Below are positions 33,226-45,790 of a stretch of 64,000 nucleotides of DNA, piece by piece (positions within the stretch are counted from its first letter, which is position 1; each line of letters begins with the position of its first letter). The DNA lies in assembly GCA_963921935.1 (NCBI GenBank), contig OY998180.1, forward strand, positions 107,536,270-107,600,269, written 5' to 3'. The notes beneath the pieces are model-generated. The model was not told where the DNA came from. It searched no databases and saw nothing but the letters and a program-made list of their open reading frames with translations. This DNA is from Galeruca laticollis. Its lineage: Eukaryota; Arthropoda; Insecta; Coleoptera; Chrysomelidae. The position numbers and the translations under genes are program-made.

Positions 33226-33450
33226 TGATCTTATGGAAGCATATCTGAAATAATTAAACATCTCCTAAAGAAATTCACCTGTTCTTATTCAGAGTATCAG
33301 ATTCAAGAAGATGTTGAATATCCAGTTAGGCCTGGTATTTGTTTCATTTGTGGCAGTCATAAAAATAACAGTACAAAATCAATCTGTCCAAACTCAAAAT
33401 GTTTGCTAGCAGCACAGTATTATAAAAGTAAACTAAATCAAGTGAAATGA
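33226..33450 (+). pseudogene. Short Cys-rich coding relic
   Basis: One frame reads VRPGICFICGSHKNNSTKSI followed by CPNSKC and ends at a TGA near 33450. The C-X2-C-X11-C-X5-C pattern suggests a small zinc-binding tail such as those closing some transposases. No upstream domain is recognisable. Confidence 0.3.
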
Positions 33451-33953
33451 GGAATGAATGGAAGTGGAATAGTATGTGCCATTTAAAAAAAAATCCTAGT
33501 TCAAGTTCACTGTATCCAAATAAAAACATCATTTTAACGTAAGGTGGTAGCTTTTATTATAGAAACACCACAAAACAAAATAGTCTCCTTATTTTTAAAC
33601 CAGTTAAATATTATTTATTATATAAAATTTAAATATATCAGTCTCGTGATGTGACATTGAACACCAATCGGAGATTATGACGTCAGCTGTTCACAAACAT
33701 CATCTGACGCTCTCCGTACATAAATGTTATCTATGGATGCGTTCAGAAAACATAAGTTTTAACTCAACCGTTCACTTAGCAAAGAATGGTTGACGTATGT
33801 CTTCTGATCATTTTTTGGAAGTATGAGTATTGAAAAATTAAAATTATGGCTAAAAACAATCTAATTCTTCCGTTATTAGATGATGGTGATATAATTGATA
33901 TAAACAAAAATATTATGGTCCATGCAATAGAAAATGTATATATTGTATAATAT

Positions 33954-33955
<2 letters not shown>
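33451..33955. other. No recognisable gene
   Basis: AT-rich sequence; the TGACGTCA-like element at 33678-33684 is not tied to any gene. Confidence 0.5.

Positions 33956-33956
<1 letters not shown>

Positions 33957-34008
<52 letters not shown>
33957..34008. repeat. (TA)n microsatellite
   Basis: About 26 TA units. Confidence 0.95.
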
Positions 34009-34012
<4 letters not shown>

Positions 34013-35545
34013 CATATCATCTATCTAAATTCTAAAGAAAATATTGAAATAAGGAAAAATGTGCATATTTGGATGTAATACTAGTGATACACACGGTATT
34101 ATCAATAATTTTAAAGTTTCAATATACAAATAAATTTTGACATTTCGATTTCGGATGACATTAATGCAGAATATACTTTATAACGATTTGAAAACAAGAA
34201 TACAGATGTCTCTGTTAGCAAAATTTCAATTTTACTAAAAGAATGAAAATCTCTTTTTGTTATAGGAAAACGTGAATTTATATTTTTTTTGGAAAAACAA
34301 TTTTTTGGTAACCAAAGCAGAGGAGAATTATTTATATAAAAAGTTTAGTGAGTTGATTTTGATATCCCCACGAGGCAACATCGAAATAAGAGTTGTCTCA
34401 AATTTATTTAAAAATATCATAGTAATCTATATGAATATTATCAGATCATCAAATCCTGCATTGTAAAGCCAGTGCGTGTATAATTCGCAACGAATTGCAT
34501 CGATAAAGTGCGGGTGATTTTCCGATTTCTAAATTATCAATTTATAAAGTTGTTCCTGAATTCTAAACATGGTTTAGAATACGAACGAGTTAACCAGTAC
34601 CTAGTTGGTGAGTCCTGTCCAGTTTATTTACATTATTTCTCGAGAATTAATATGCCTTTATTAAAAATACTTCAAAATTAGATGCATCTTATGGTAATAA
34701 ATTCGATTGAAATTACAGTAACGTTACTCAAATAAAATTCAACGTCAAGCGAAGATAATTTTGGAATAGACAATTTAAACGGAAATTTGCGTATTTTGAC
34801 ATTGATATACAGCAAGTATATAATCAAACATTTTGAACTTTGATAAATTATTTAGCGAGTAGATTTATAATTATAGGTTGTTTTAATTTTAAGGTTGATA
34901 GAAAATTCTATCTTTGTTTCTGCGTTTATAATATTTTTGAAAAGTTCTAATATTTTGTAATTTGTTATTTGATAATATATTATATAAATTTGAATTCCAA
35001 TCACTCTTTGGTACTCATTTCATATTCATTTCTCATTGTATTTGATAATTTTCAGGCTATAGAAATTTTGATATAATAAGTGACATTTGGTTAATTTCCT
35101 GACAGTAAATAATATATTTCATAAGATAATTTAATTGTCTCGTAGTATATTGAACAAACAGTTACTCTAGATTTGGAATAGCGTAATACGTAATTTGGAA
35201 AATTCTTTAAAAATTTATAAATTTGAATTATTATTTGAAATCTTTGATCCCTCCCTGAGATAAGAGTGAGTAAGTCGATTGTGTATTGATTTATCTTTCA
35301 CAATATAAAATTTAATATTCATCTGAGCCGAGCATATTAATTTGACAACTGCTGTCAAAAATTTCAATAGGTTATATTCAGTGGTAAAGGCATATTCACA
35401 AGAGTGTAGTTACAATCATAAATTGTGACATCTACAAATTAAAAATCCATATAGATAAAATCATAATATAATTATTAAAATATCGAAATATAATAATTAG
35501 TCACCCAAACGTGGGACAAATATTATTAAAAAACATATAATATAT

Positions 35546-35548
<3 letters not shown>
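34009..35548. other. No recognisable gene
   Basis: Very AT-rich; the longest frame (34272-34466) has no motif. Confidence 0.5.
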
Positions 35549-35628
<80 letters not shown>

Positions 35629-35711
35629 AACGAAGATTTCGGGTTGGCGGTCATAAGAAATCTTCGTTAACAAATAAATATTACCCGGTCGAAAAAAGAA
35701 GAACTACTTCC

Positions 35712-35753
<42 letters not shown>
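35549..35753. repeat. Two (TA)n tracts bracketing a perfect hairpin
   Basis: (TA)n at 35549-35625 and 35716-35753. Between them GTTAACGAAGATTTC (35626-35640) and its exact reverse complement GAAATCTTCGTTAAC (35657-35671) surround a 16-base loop. Confidence 0.95.
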
Positions 35754-35758
<5 letters not shown>

Positions 35759-36074
35759 TCAATGTTGTAATACTTATATATTCTCACACTGATATAAAAA
35801 CATCACAATCCGCAATGTGTTGTGCTCAGTAAGAGCACTGGAAAATCGCTCTGAAACATGGCTTCCGCTGAAAAACATGTTGAGTTTCGCTCACTGATCA
35901 AAGTATTATCACAGAACATTCATTCAACGGTTGCGCAACTGTTGTGTTTTCTAATCGTGACACTTCGATTTGAAGCTGTCAAAAGTCTTCCTTGTTTGGT
36001 TAACGTCGTTATTTGTTTATAAGTAATTTAATCAAAATTAGCTTGTCTCATCTTTGAAAACTAATATAAACAGA

Positions 36075-36192
36075 ATGGAGACTGGATTTATTAAAACAAG
36101 CAGTCCGAATTTGCCGAGAATTTACTGTTTCTTCGCAACAAACAGTAGTGTCTACTCTGCTGAATTCAGAAATGTCCACATCTCGATGTAAG
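36075..36192 (+). pseudogene. Possible first exon of a repeat-derived gene
   Basis: An ATG at about 36075 opens METGFIKTSSPNLPRIYCFF and continues to a consensus-like splice donor (GATGTAAGT) near 36187-36194. The N-terminal pattern (FIKTSSPNLPRI, then SAEFRNV) resembles an insect multicopy family whose first exon has this form. No second exon was found downstream. Confidence 0.35.
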
Positions 36193-37949
36193 TTTTATAC
36201 AAAGAATTGTTACTTCTTAATCAATAATGAATAACAGTATTGTTTTCGAATAATTGAAAAAACGTATGATTTTTTTGAGTTTGTGAAATGAAACAAAATA
36301 TATCTTTTATAATAACTAAGTATTACTAAAAATCTCCATTGGCGTCTCACTATTGTTTGGAAACAAATGACGTCACAGCGGTGCCGTATTGGCGATAGCG
36401 CGCAAAATTTGAAACATTATTATACATGATTTTCCAGGTTTTAGTCATATTTAAAAAAATAATAATAAATATTTTCGGCTATATTAGGTACTAACGCAAG
36501 GTATAAAGCAGTTTCTAAAAAATAGTCGACATCCCTATTATAGCTATACAGAAATTAGTTTTTTGTTTAATGTGGGTTTTCTTGTTTCGTTTAATACACC
36601 ATAACTACGTTTTTCATTAGATATTTTATATTTTTTTAGACCATGCAAGTATGCGGTGTAATTGCTGCAACGCCTTGCTCGTGTTATTTTTAAAGGTGTG
36701 TCAGCTGCAGGGTTAATTGATTTCAAGTCCTCATATAAAAATTCTAGTTCTTACTAAATTTAAAAGAAATATGTTACTTCTGAGCTCGCGGTCTTTTGGA
36801 CCGGGGGCTAGTGGCATTTTGCCAGATTTTCCACTCTGTAGTCTAAATTAAATCAAATAGGGACCAGTTCATCTTCCTAGTTTTGTCCTTGACTTATTTT
36901 GAACGAGTTCAGTTACGAATTTGTACTTTTGTATCTCTCATTACTACCTTGGATAGTTGGATAAACTTTTGTTGTTTTTCCATTTCCATCATGCTTTTAT
37001 AAAGTTGTCGACTATTCAAAATGATTCAGGGCATTTAGTATTAATAACATGAATGACATTTCGAATATTGACAAACCAACAATAAAAAATTAATCAATTG
37101 ATTTTGAGGAAGTAAATTGAACTCCATATTGGTATCAGGTGAGTTATTAAATAGCTCTGAGAGACGAGAGACAACTTCCGGATATCATTATCCCCAATTT
37201 CCGATGAGTTTTGTCAGACATTCATCCAAACTAAAAAAACTGACTTTGTCCGCTGAAGATTTCATTATTTCATTCTGGTGTCATTTATTGATACTCTCGA
37301 TAACTTGAATTGGATATTTCCTAAAGAGAATAACTCCTAATGGAAATTCAGAAAATTCAATTACGACTTTGAAAGAATAAAATACTGTTTTGGGCCACAA
37401 AGTTAGTGGTTATCCAAACTTTATACAAAAGCAATCATATTTTTTGTGTAATCAAAGGATGAACTTCTTAAATATCTATTATTCACTATCTGCCGGTAAA
37501 CTAAAATTACGTCATTCATCTTCCGCAGAATATTTATGGAAATCCAAACTTCAGAAGCTGGTGAGGTGTTAGGGAATGTGATGAATATCTTATAATTACT
37601 GCTGTATTGATAGTATATAATTATTAACTTTCTTATTTTTCCGTAAAACCGAAACTATTGTTGACATGTAAGTCAGTTTTCTTAAGATTTTCCCGATTTA
37701 GACTTGAAAGAAAAGTTTCTCAGTTCGATGTCGCCAGCTATGCAGTTTTCACCAAGCTATTTAAGTAAGTGTCAGCTAATGGGAGAGTGGTATGTTGTGT
37801 TATAGCTGACTCAGTATTTTAAATTACGAACTCTCTTATTTCTTAGTAAAACCTAAACTTTTTTTGTATATAAAAAGTCAGATTTGTTATGATTTTTCGG
37901 CTTTTCACTTGGAAATTTTCGCAGCTCGTACAATTTACACTAGAAGTCG
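36193..37949. other. No recognisable gene
   Basis: Minus-strand frame 36726-36544 (KITRARRCSNYTAYLHGLKK) is mildly protein-like but unidentified. The remainder is AT-rich without recognisable features. Confidence 0.45.
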
Positions 37950-39707
37950 CCAGTTATGCAGTTTTCATATATGCTCGACACCAAGCTACTCAAATAAGTG
38001 TCTAGATAGTCGAAAAATATGTCCACGGTATTGTAATAAATACGAATACCTAAAAGATAATTTTATTGTAGAAAATTTCAGAACACACGGTAAAACATAT
38101 TTTATTTGAAATCATAATAATAACTGAAATGCGACCCACATTTTGTTTAATAAAATAATACGAAGTCAAAACAGAATAGAAAAAAATAAAACATCTTACT
38201 GGGTTAAAGCAAAATAATTGTTTTGAATACAATTATTTCGATAACGAAAATTAGCACGATTCAAAAAAACAAAAAGTTGTTTTTGCAATTCGACAAAAAA
38301 ACCCAAATCCGAAGTCGGGGGAAAAGCAAAAACGGGTGTACACAGAGCAGGAGCGCCAGAGTGTGTACCGGGGGTCGAACACGCGAAGGGAAACGTCTTT
38401 CCCTTGCCACGGTAACGGTACTAGTGTGTTTTTAGTGTTAGCGGTACGAGAGGTAAAAATTCTCTCCGTTGTGTTAGGAGGTGATAGGGATACTGAGATT
38501 ATTCCTTGACGGTGAACACTGTCTCCTGTTTCGATACACAAACGGTAGAATTACCCTCTACGCTAATTTCTTTTCGACATAACACGATACCGTTTATTGG
38601 CACGATTCGTGGTGACAAGCGAAAATCAAGAAATATCCCAGCGAGACGGAGTAAGTTTGACAACGCAGTAAGTTTTTGAACTAAATTTAGATTGGGATGA
38701 TTTTTTTTCACTAGTGAAATATTTACTGGTTATTAGTTGCGCTGGATTCTGAACTTGGAAGTATAAGTCAATTGTTATATACAAGGCGTAGCGATAGCAA
38801 ATATATCTATTTGATTTTTTTTGATTTTCAAAGAGACTGTACACATCTGTTCATTCTCAGTTAAGTTTTTCGTCCCGATAAATATATAATTTACCGTGTG
38901 TGCTGGAATAATTAATTTTTGCAGAGTTTCGCCAACCTGACACAAGTTAGGTTTCATTTTGTTAAGTAGGAGTTATCATTTTGTTGGGTCACATATTCTC
39001 TTCCACCTCGTAGGCAGGAAAGAGATAGAAAGTTAGGCGAGGTTAATTTTGTACTTGTTAACACAAAGGCCGGAGCGTATGTTTTCCATTTTTCGTAGGT
39101 TTCAGCGAACTTGCGCTGATAAGTAAATTTATTATAGAGAAACATTGTTATCATTCTTTTGTTCAGCCGTGATTATAAAATAAAACTTTTTCTTATTTTG
39201 CCAGTGTAAATGCATAAATTATCGTAGGTAATTTAATTACTGGGGAATTTCGCAACTTGTAACGCCAGTGTCGATAAATAATTTAATTGTTTTCCTTAGC
39301 TCAGCAGAATTTAATAGAACAAAAATTTCACTTTCGTTCCCTGAAGGTCAATGGCGACCTGAAACGACGTAAGCTGAAACGTTGTTGCGATTAAAGGTAT
39401 TTACACATAATATTTATTTATTGTCTCGACACCGGTGACTAGATAGTTGGGAAACGAAAATAATAAACCATACGCCTCTCATACACTTTGAAAAAGACCA
39501 AGCCGATAAGAGGGATAGTTTTGCCGCACCATCGCACAAGCGAGAACTCTGTCATAACTTTGTTTGTTTTTCTTGAATAGTTATATGATATACAGGGGTA
39601 GGATTAAAAAAACCATTTATACTCGTAGATAGATAGATGTATAGGTAGACTAATACCAGGGAATTTTAGTTACTTGGGTCATACGGGATTGTATTTTTGG
39701 GTTAAGG

Positions 39708-39773
<66 letters not shown>

Positions 39774-40030
39774 ATACTCAGAGAAATTATTTTTTTAATA
39801 TATAATTTTTGTATAACGTTGTGGTTCTACCTTATTTTACCTATCATCCCTACCCCATAATTTCCCCCCTGGAGAGTGTAACAACCGTGGAAGTGTGACA
39901 GAAACGAGGAGAACAACCCTGTCCTGGCAAAGGAAGTTTAATCCGTTTTAAGACCAGGCGAACCTATCTCAAAAATCGGACTGGATTGGCCTTACACGCT
40001 CAGCCGCTCATTGGAGACACAATTTGGTGG
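37950..40030 (+). repeat. LTR-like dispersed repeat, copy 2
   Basis: Diverged copy of 25926-27930 in the opposite orientation. It contains the same ordered landmarks: ATTGTAATAAATACGAATACC, ACACACGGTAAAACATATTTTA, CGCGAAGGGAAACG, CTCTCCGTTGTGTTAGG, TGACGGTGAACACTGTC, TTCCACCTCGTAG and CTGTCCTGGCAAAGG. A (TA)n tract (39709-39771) is inserted near its end. It ends about CACAATTTGGTGGACTCG. Confidence 0.7.
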
Positions 40031-41475
40031 ACTCGAAGGACGGGATCAATACAGAGTGTCCAGAAAGGTAGGGTTCCTTTTTTTTATTTCAGGTGGTGAC
40101 AGTAATTGTTAGAGTATTCAAAAATTTGTTAATCTAACCGCTTCAATCAAGAGTAAAAATTGTCCGACTCAATTTTTCTAGAAAAATGTTGTGAATAACT
40201 GATTCTGTAGAAGAGAACCAAAAATAGAAATAATAACAAATTAACTATATTTAAATAGCAAAATGTAACGAATTTTACATTTCAATAAAATTTTTGTAGC
40301 ATATGCACAATGTTTTATCCCCGTAACAAACTAGAAAATTCTTTTTTGGGGGATACAAAAAACCTTTTTAGTTATTCCCCCAACATTTGCCGGTCTACTT
40401 CCGGAAGTTTTGAAACTTTAAAAAAGTATCCTGGGACTTCAATAAAGACGAAAACACGAAAAAAGTGCAGATAAAGGTTGGAACAGAATGTAGAAAATAC
40501 CGACTACAACAACTTTTATTATGTCGACAGACATTACCCTTATCTAAATTCGTACTGAAAGAATTATGTTCACTTGATACTAAACATACCAAGGCAATGA
40601 AGTAACAAGTTGTAAATAAAGTTTTTAACGGTTATTTTGAACTTTTAATACATTGCTGACTATAAAGAAATATTTATGGTCTACTTCAAACAAAAAAGAA
40701 CACAAATAAAATTGATTTATTGTGGAGAAAATACACATTCGGTATTGTACCATTCATTCTATTTTTTCTCAAGTTCTTTCTCTTGTTAATGCTTGAACAC
40801 ATTATAAGTTTTTATTCAAGTTAACATCTCCAAATTCTTAATTACTGCTTATTTTGGAACTTCTCAACTACAAAAATTGAGCTCAAACGTTTATCATGAT
40901 GGATCAGTCAGTAGAAAATTAAAATCAATTAAATATAATATCTTCTTTATTCATAAAGAACACTCTATGTGCGCAAAATTCATGATTAGGGGAGAATTAG
41001 CTATGTGAGGATGTTGCTTAAAATGATCAAAGAAATATATCAAAGTAAATAGCTGATGATGGAGCTAATGAACACCATGAGAATTTCAATCATTCGAGCG
41101 GGAAATTTCGCTGAAGCTGCTTTTTATTATCACTTATCTCAGAAAATCGGGAATAATAACAGGTATATACCATCCCAGTTTATCCCCTACCTTGTTATAG
41201 GCCAATCATTAGATTCAGTACGCACAAAGCAAGTTCGTTTTCATATTCGTACAAAGTTTCTTCGATGTAATTAGATTTTTATAACCTAAAAATAAACTAT
41301 AGTCTATATAGAAAGGACAAGGAGTAATAAATCATTCATTTAAGTAGATTTCATAGACGTACCAAAATATATTTTAAGAGGGTATACCGTAAGGTACATT
41401 TTGTATTGAACGAATGAGTTGCAGCTATGCTAAAGAATATACGATTTAGGTCAGAGGTAACGGGATGTACTAATT
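40031..41475. other. No recognisable gene
   Basis: No frame with motifs; AT-rich. Confidence 0.5.
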
Positions 41476-42150
41476 TTAATAAAAAAAGTGATAGAGGTAG
41501 AGGTCATTCGGAAGCAAAAAATGTAGTTCATTATAAAAAAATTCTACAACTTCCTCAGGACTAAGATACATAATACCGAAATGTACTTTTAAGTATTCGC
41601 CAATTACAGAACCTTTCTGTCTGTACTCTTGTACCAAATGAAACTCCTGAATCTTACGAAACCAAGCTTGACAGAGATGAAATTTACAACCAAAAAGAAT
41701 TTGATCTCTGCCAAAACATTCATATATAGCGTTATGAATGCTTAGTTCAAAATCTACTACGACTTCTTTAGGTTGAAAATTTAAGCCTACTTCTTTACAT
41801 TTTTGTCTTAAAATTAAAAACAAATTTGAATATGTTTGACTTGATTTGTCCGGCAGCAAACAAAAAACAAGAGGTACGAAATAGCCGTTTTTAAAACCAT
41901 GAATGGTAAACATTTGGTAAAAAAAAGTTGAACAGTATTTAAAAGTCCCATCCATCAAAATACAATCCGAATTACATAAAAAATTAAGGTTGGAAAAACA
42001 GGAGAACACAATAATTTAAATACCTGGTCTGCTGTTAATAGAAATTCCTCTTCTCGGTTCGTTCGTTATTGTAATTCACGAACACTATTAAATACTTCTT
42101 CCTGATTTTTAGGCAATAGTGTAAGTGCATCAACCCCTAATCCCCTAAAT
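41476..42150 (-). pseudogene. MULE transposase fragment
   Basis: The 42009-41476 frame matches the central domain of Mutator-like (MULE) transposases. It has ILMDGTFKYCSTFFYQMFTI with the first catalytic Asp, FVPLVFCLLPDKSSQTY, EVVVDFELSIHNAI with the second Asp, and GCKFHLCQAWFRKIQ with the conserved C/H region. Upstream in other frames are EEEFLLTADQVFKLL (about 42010-42055) and ALTLLPKNQEEVFNSV (about 42085-42135), which fit the segment before the domain, so at least one frameshift is present. The part carrying the catalytic Glu is incomplete, ending before 41476. Confidence 0.8.
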
Positions 42151-42253
42151 ATCGATCAAAACAATCGAGATTTCTTCAAAATATTTAATTCAAGAAATCT
42201 TTGAAACCTTTCATAAATATACATAATTCTATGGGCCTCCGATTTTATCTATT

Positions 42254-44341
42254 ATAAACCCTAATGACTCTAATAGGATCAAACTAAATGGTTGCGGCAC
42301 AGTTCGAACATTTCAGTAATCCTCAAATTGATACAAGTCAGGTTAAATTTTATTTTGTGGCAGAGTTCGGATATGCCCGTTTATTCATAATATTTTTTAT
42401 TTGTATTACTCCTATATGTAGTGTTTGGGGAATTTTTCTCAGAAATTTTAAATGGCAAGTGGCCTACTGTAATCGGCTTAATACGATTACACCTATTTAC
42501 AGATTATTCGATTATTGAGAGGGATTTTCCAAACAACCCAGTTTTCTTAGAAACATTTTCGGGAATATTATTTTAAAAGAAAGTAGTAGTTTTAAATCAG
42601 TACTTAGTATTAGTTCTTTGAGTAAAGTTGTATGAAGTTGTATGGTTGTCATAATATTGTAAACAGTTGGAATATATTTAAAACATTTGTTGAATGTTAA
42701 TTGTGCAAGTACCAAACAATGTCGATAAGCCAAGGACCATCTAAACGACCAAAAACAGGTCCATTATCTTTAAATGAAAAAACTCTGATATTGAATTGTT
42801 ATATATCATTGAAAAACAAGGATCCAAGTGCAAGTGTTGATGATATTGTGGAATTAACGGCTGCTATGTTGTGTGTTGCTAAATCAACAATTTATAGATT
42901 ACTAAAAGAAAGCAAGAATGGAACTCTTCAACCCCCTAAAACTCCTTCAGGCCGAAAACCAATTGAGATCGATGAGTCATTAAAACAAAGACTAAGGCGT
43001 AAAGTCCATGGATTTTACTTACGAAAGGAAATTCCAACACTTGACAAAATTATGACATCAGTGCAAGAAGATACGGACTATCCAAAATTCTCCAGAATGA
43101 CATTATGCAAACTTTTGAAAGATGTGGGTTTCAGATATACAAAACATAATAGAAAATCTCTCTTGATAGATAAACCGGAAATAGTTTTTTGGAGAAGAGA
43201 CTATTTAAGAAGCATTCGACATGCCAGAGAACAAAATTTGAAAATCTTCTACTTAGACGAAACATGGATAAATGCTGGATATACAGTTTCCAAATCTTGG
43301 CAAGATGAAAACATTAAAAGCGGAAGGCAGGCATTCGTGGAAGGTTTGTCGTTAGGTTTGCAGCCACCATCTGGAAAAGGAAAAAGACTTATCATTGTCC
43401 ATGTTGGAAGTTCTAAAGGTTTTGTTGATGGTGGATTATTAACTTTTATTTCAAAACGCACGGGGGACTATCACGAAGATATGAATGGGGATGTCTTCGA
43501 GGAATGGTTTGTTCAAATGTTGGATCTGATTCCAAAAGGGGCTGTTATTGTTATGGACAACGCAAGTTACCATTCACGGTTACGAGAAGCATTGCCCACA
43601 AGTCGTTGGCGTAAAGCAGAGCTTTTGGAGTGGCTTATTTCGAAAAATGTTGAGTTTCCAAAAGATCCACTAAGGAAAGAACTTTACAGAATTGCAAAAA
43701 TGAACAAGAATAAATACAAAACCTACATTGTAGAAGAAATGGCTTCTTCTCGTGGTATATCAGTTCTTCGACTTCCCCCTTATCATTGTGAACTTAATCC
43801 CATAGAATTAATATAGGCTCAGGTAAAGGGGGAAGTTGGAAAAAAATACTACTTTTAAAATAAACGATGTTGTGAAATTGTTTGAGAGTGCTGTAAGTCA
43901 TGTGATTAAGGAAAATTGGACAAACTGTATCGAGCATGTTATCAAAGTAGAGGCAAATATGTGGAAAATTGACAATATTTGTGATGATTTAATCGACCCT
44001 ATTATTATTAATGTCAACAACGATTCTTCCTCTTCCGAGTCGGATATAGAATAAAATGTAAGTAATGAATGTATTCCAATAATTATTTCTTTTCATTTCT
44101 TATTATATTATAATTTAAAACGTATTTTTTTCCCAAAATACACACCACTGCATTGCGTTATTGCTTATCTGCTAATCCTTTAACAATGAATAAACCCTAA
44201 ACTTTGCTACAACTGAAACAAATACGGGCTCGATCTACCTGGTTTTTAGATTTACGGAAGAAATGTAATTTAAAGTAAGAGATTTATCAAAAATTTCATG
44301 GTGCTCCCTGTAAAGGTTTTGCATACTTAATTAGGGTTTAT
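42254..44341 (+). mobile_element. DD82E (Sailor-type) IS630-Tc1-mariner element
   Basis: A perfect 12-bp inverted match, ATAAACCCTAAT at 42254-42265 and ATTAGGGTTTAT at 44330-44341, brackets a single transposase gene. The TIR assignment is provisional: the flanking dinucleotides do not form a clean TA duplication. Total length is about 2.1 kb. Confidence 0.6.
42719..44054 (+). pseudogene. DD82E transposase with one nonsense and one frameshift
   Basis: Start at the ATG at 42719. Residues 1-120 contain helix-turn-helix-like segments (AKSTIYRLLKESKNG, GRKPIEIDESLKQRLRRKV). The catalytic core has Asp180 in FYLDETWIN, Asp280 in VIVMDNASYH and Glu363 in LPPYHCELNPIEL. Exactly 82 residues separate the second Asp from the Glu, the spacing that defines the Sailor (DD82E) group. 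At 43814-43816 a TAG replaces the Trp that usually follows NPIEL. A frameshift in the A-run near 43842 follows. The C-terminus (43836-44054 frame) is intact and ends in an acidic Ser-rich tail, SSSSESDIE. Apart from these two lesions the gene is complete. Confidence 0.88.
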
Positions 44342-44853
44342 TACTCCTCGTACTTTTTGTACATACTATAGTATCAATGTCAGTTGGTAAGTCAATTGTA
44401 TTGTGTGAAATGTTTGCTAAATACTACAAAAAGTCTGAAAATTTTACAAGTAGATTTTTCACATTTCTAAAAAATTGTACTTATATTAGTGTTTTAAATG
44501 AAACTCACTGTTTCTAGCTAATTCCACAATATAATGAAAATTGCTGAAAATTCTAAAAAATTGACAATTGTTTCGATAAATCAATATCATCGTCAGAAAG
44601 ACACAAGTTACATTTCATTTGATGTCTAGCTGATGTTTAGTAGTTATTTTTGGCTAGACCAAGAAGTGACCTAGCTTGTGATTGAATATATGTTAAAAGA
44701 AAAAAGAAGAAGATGTGATATTACAAATATTGAAGCTTAGATATTATTAGCCCTATGGTGATATCCTGGATATCATGTTTCCAATTAAGATCAGTATAAC
44801 TGTGCAATGATATAGAAAACCAGGAAAACTATATCTGCTGATCTTTACAATTA

Positions 44854-45000
44854 TCACTTAAGAAGACAGTTTATTAGTGGAGAACTCCCTAGATTTATCT
44901 GTTCATTGACAACTTCATATTGTGGGTTTCTTAAATGTCTTCTAATTTCCAATTCTTCAAGGAAATCCAGTTCTTGTTTCTTTTCCCAAATATGCAGCAC
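44854..45000 (-). pseudogene. Penelope-like ORF C-terminal end, inverted copy
   Basis: On the minus strand, LDFLEELEIRRHLRNPQYEV and the remainder to the stop match the plus-strand copy ending at 45418. The upstream part of this frame (before KKQELDF) runs into the antisense of the central region and is not coding. Confidence 0.75.
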
Positions 45001-45418
45001 TTCTTTTAAAACAGAAAGTAACGTTAGTACAAAATTGTTAAATGTAAAAACAAAAATACCACCATTAAAGAAATCAGGTATATATAAACTCAAATGTCCA
45101 GAATGTAATGCTGTCTGTTTGGGTCAGACCCTTAGAAATTTTGAAATCCGATACAGTGAACACTTACGAGCCTACAGATTAAAACAACCAGATAAATCCC
45201 ACCACGCCAGACATCTACTTGATACCAATCATTCATTGACACCTTATACAGAACTAGAAGTACTACATATTTGTGATAAAAAACTGATAAAAAACTAGGA
45301 CAGGATTTCCTTGAAGAGTTGGAAATTAGAGGATACTTAAGAAACCCACAATATGAAGTCGTCAATGAACAGATAAATAAAGGGAGTTCTCCACTTTTAA
45401 ACTGTCTTCTTAAGTGAT
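44990..45418 (+). pseudogene. Penelope-like GIY-YIG endonuclease C-terminus
   Basis: The GIY-YIG motif reads SGIYKLKCPECNAVCLGQTL, so the second half is CLGQT where YIGQT is usual, followed by the conserved Arg/His stretch RYSEHLRAYR and a HHARHLL segment. A frameshift near 45295 moves the end into the next frame (FLEELEIRGYLRNPQYEVV, then a stop at 45416-45418). The endonuclease is expected to nick target DNA for reverse transcription. The RT part is absent. Confidence 0.8.
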
Positions 45419-45790
45419 AATTGCAAAGATCAGCAGATATAGTTTTCCTGGTTTTCTATATCATTGCACAGTTATACTGATCTTAATTGGAAAAATGATA
45501 TCCAGGGTATCACCATAGGGCTAATAATATCTAAGCTTCAATATTTGTAATATCACATCTTCTTCTTTTTTCTATTAACATATATCAAGTCAATCACAAG
45601 CTAGGTTACTCCTTGGTCTAGCCAAAAATAACTACTAAACATTAGGTAGGCATCAAATGGAATGTAACTTCTGTCATTCTTACGATGATATTGATTTATC
45701 GAAATAATTGTCATTTTTTTAGAATTTTCAACAATTTTCTTTATATTGTGGAATCAGCTAGAAACAGTGAGTTTAATTTAAAACACTAAT

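Larger units (their letters stand above)
44485..45790. mobile_element. Penelope-like element termini in inverted orientation
   Basis: Two arms of about 500 bp (44485-44982 and 45288-45790) are inverted copies with high identity. Each arm carries the last ~45 codons of a Penelope-like ORF and its 3' UTR, both reading outward. About 300 bp of unique sequence between them encodes a GIY-YIG domain on the plus strand. This matches the known tendency of Penelope-like elements to carry terminal repeats in inverted orientation. The reverse transcriptase is missing. Confidence 0.8.

Noticed and set aside
36370..36385. TGACGTCA as a CREB-type regulatory site
   Set aside because: An eight-base match in a 64-kb window is expected occasionally, and no promoter or gene lies beside it.
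44590..45790. The 500-bp inverted repeat as TIRs of a DNA transposon
   Set aside because: The arms contain the C-terminal codons of a Penelope-like ORF reading outward from both sides, so they are Penelope-like ends rather than DNA-transposon TIRs.
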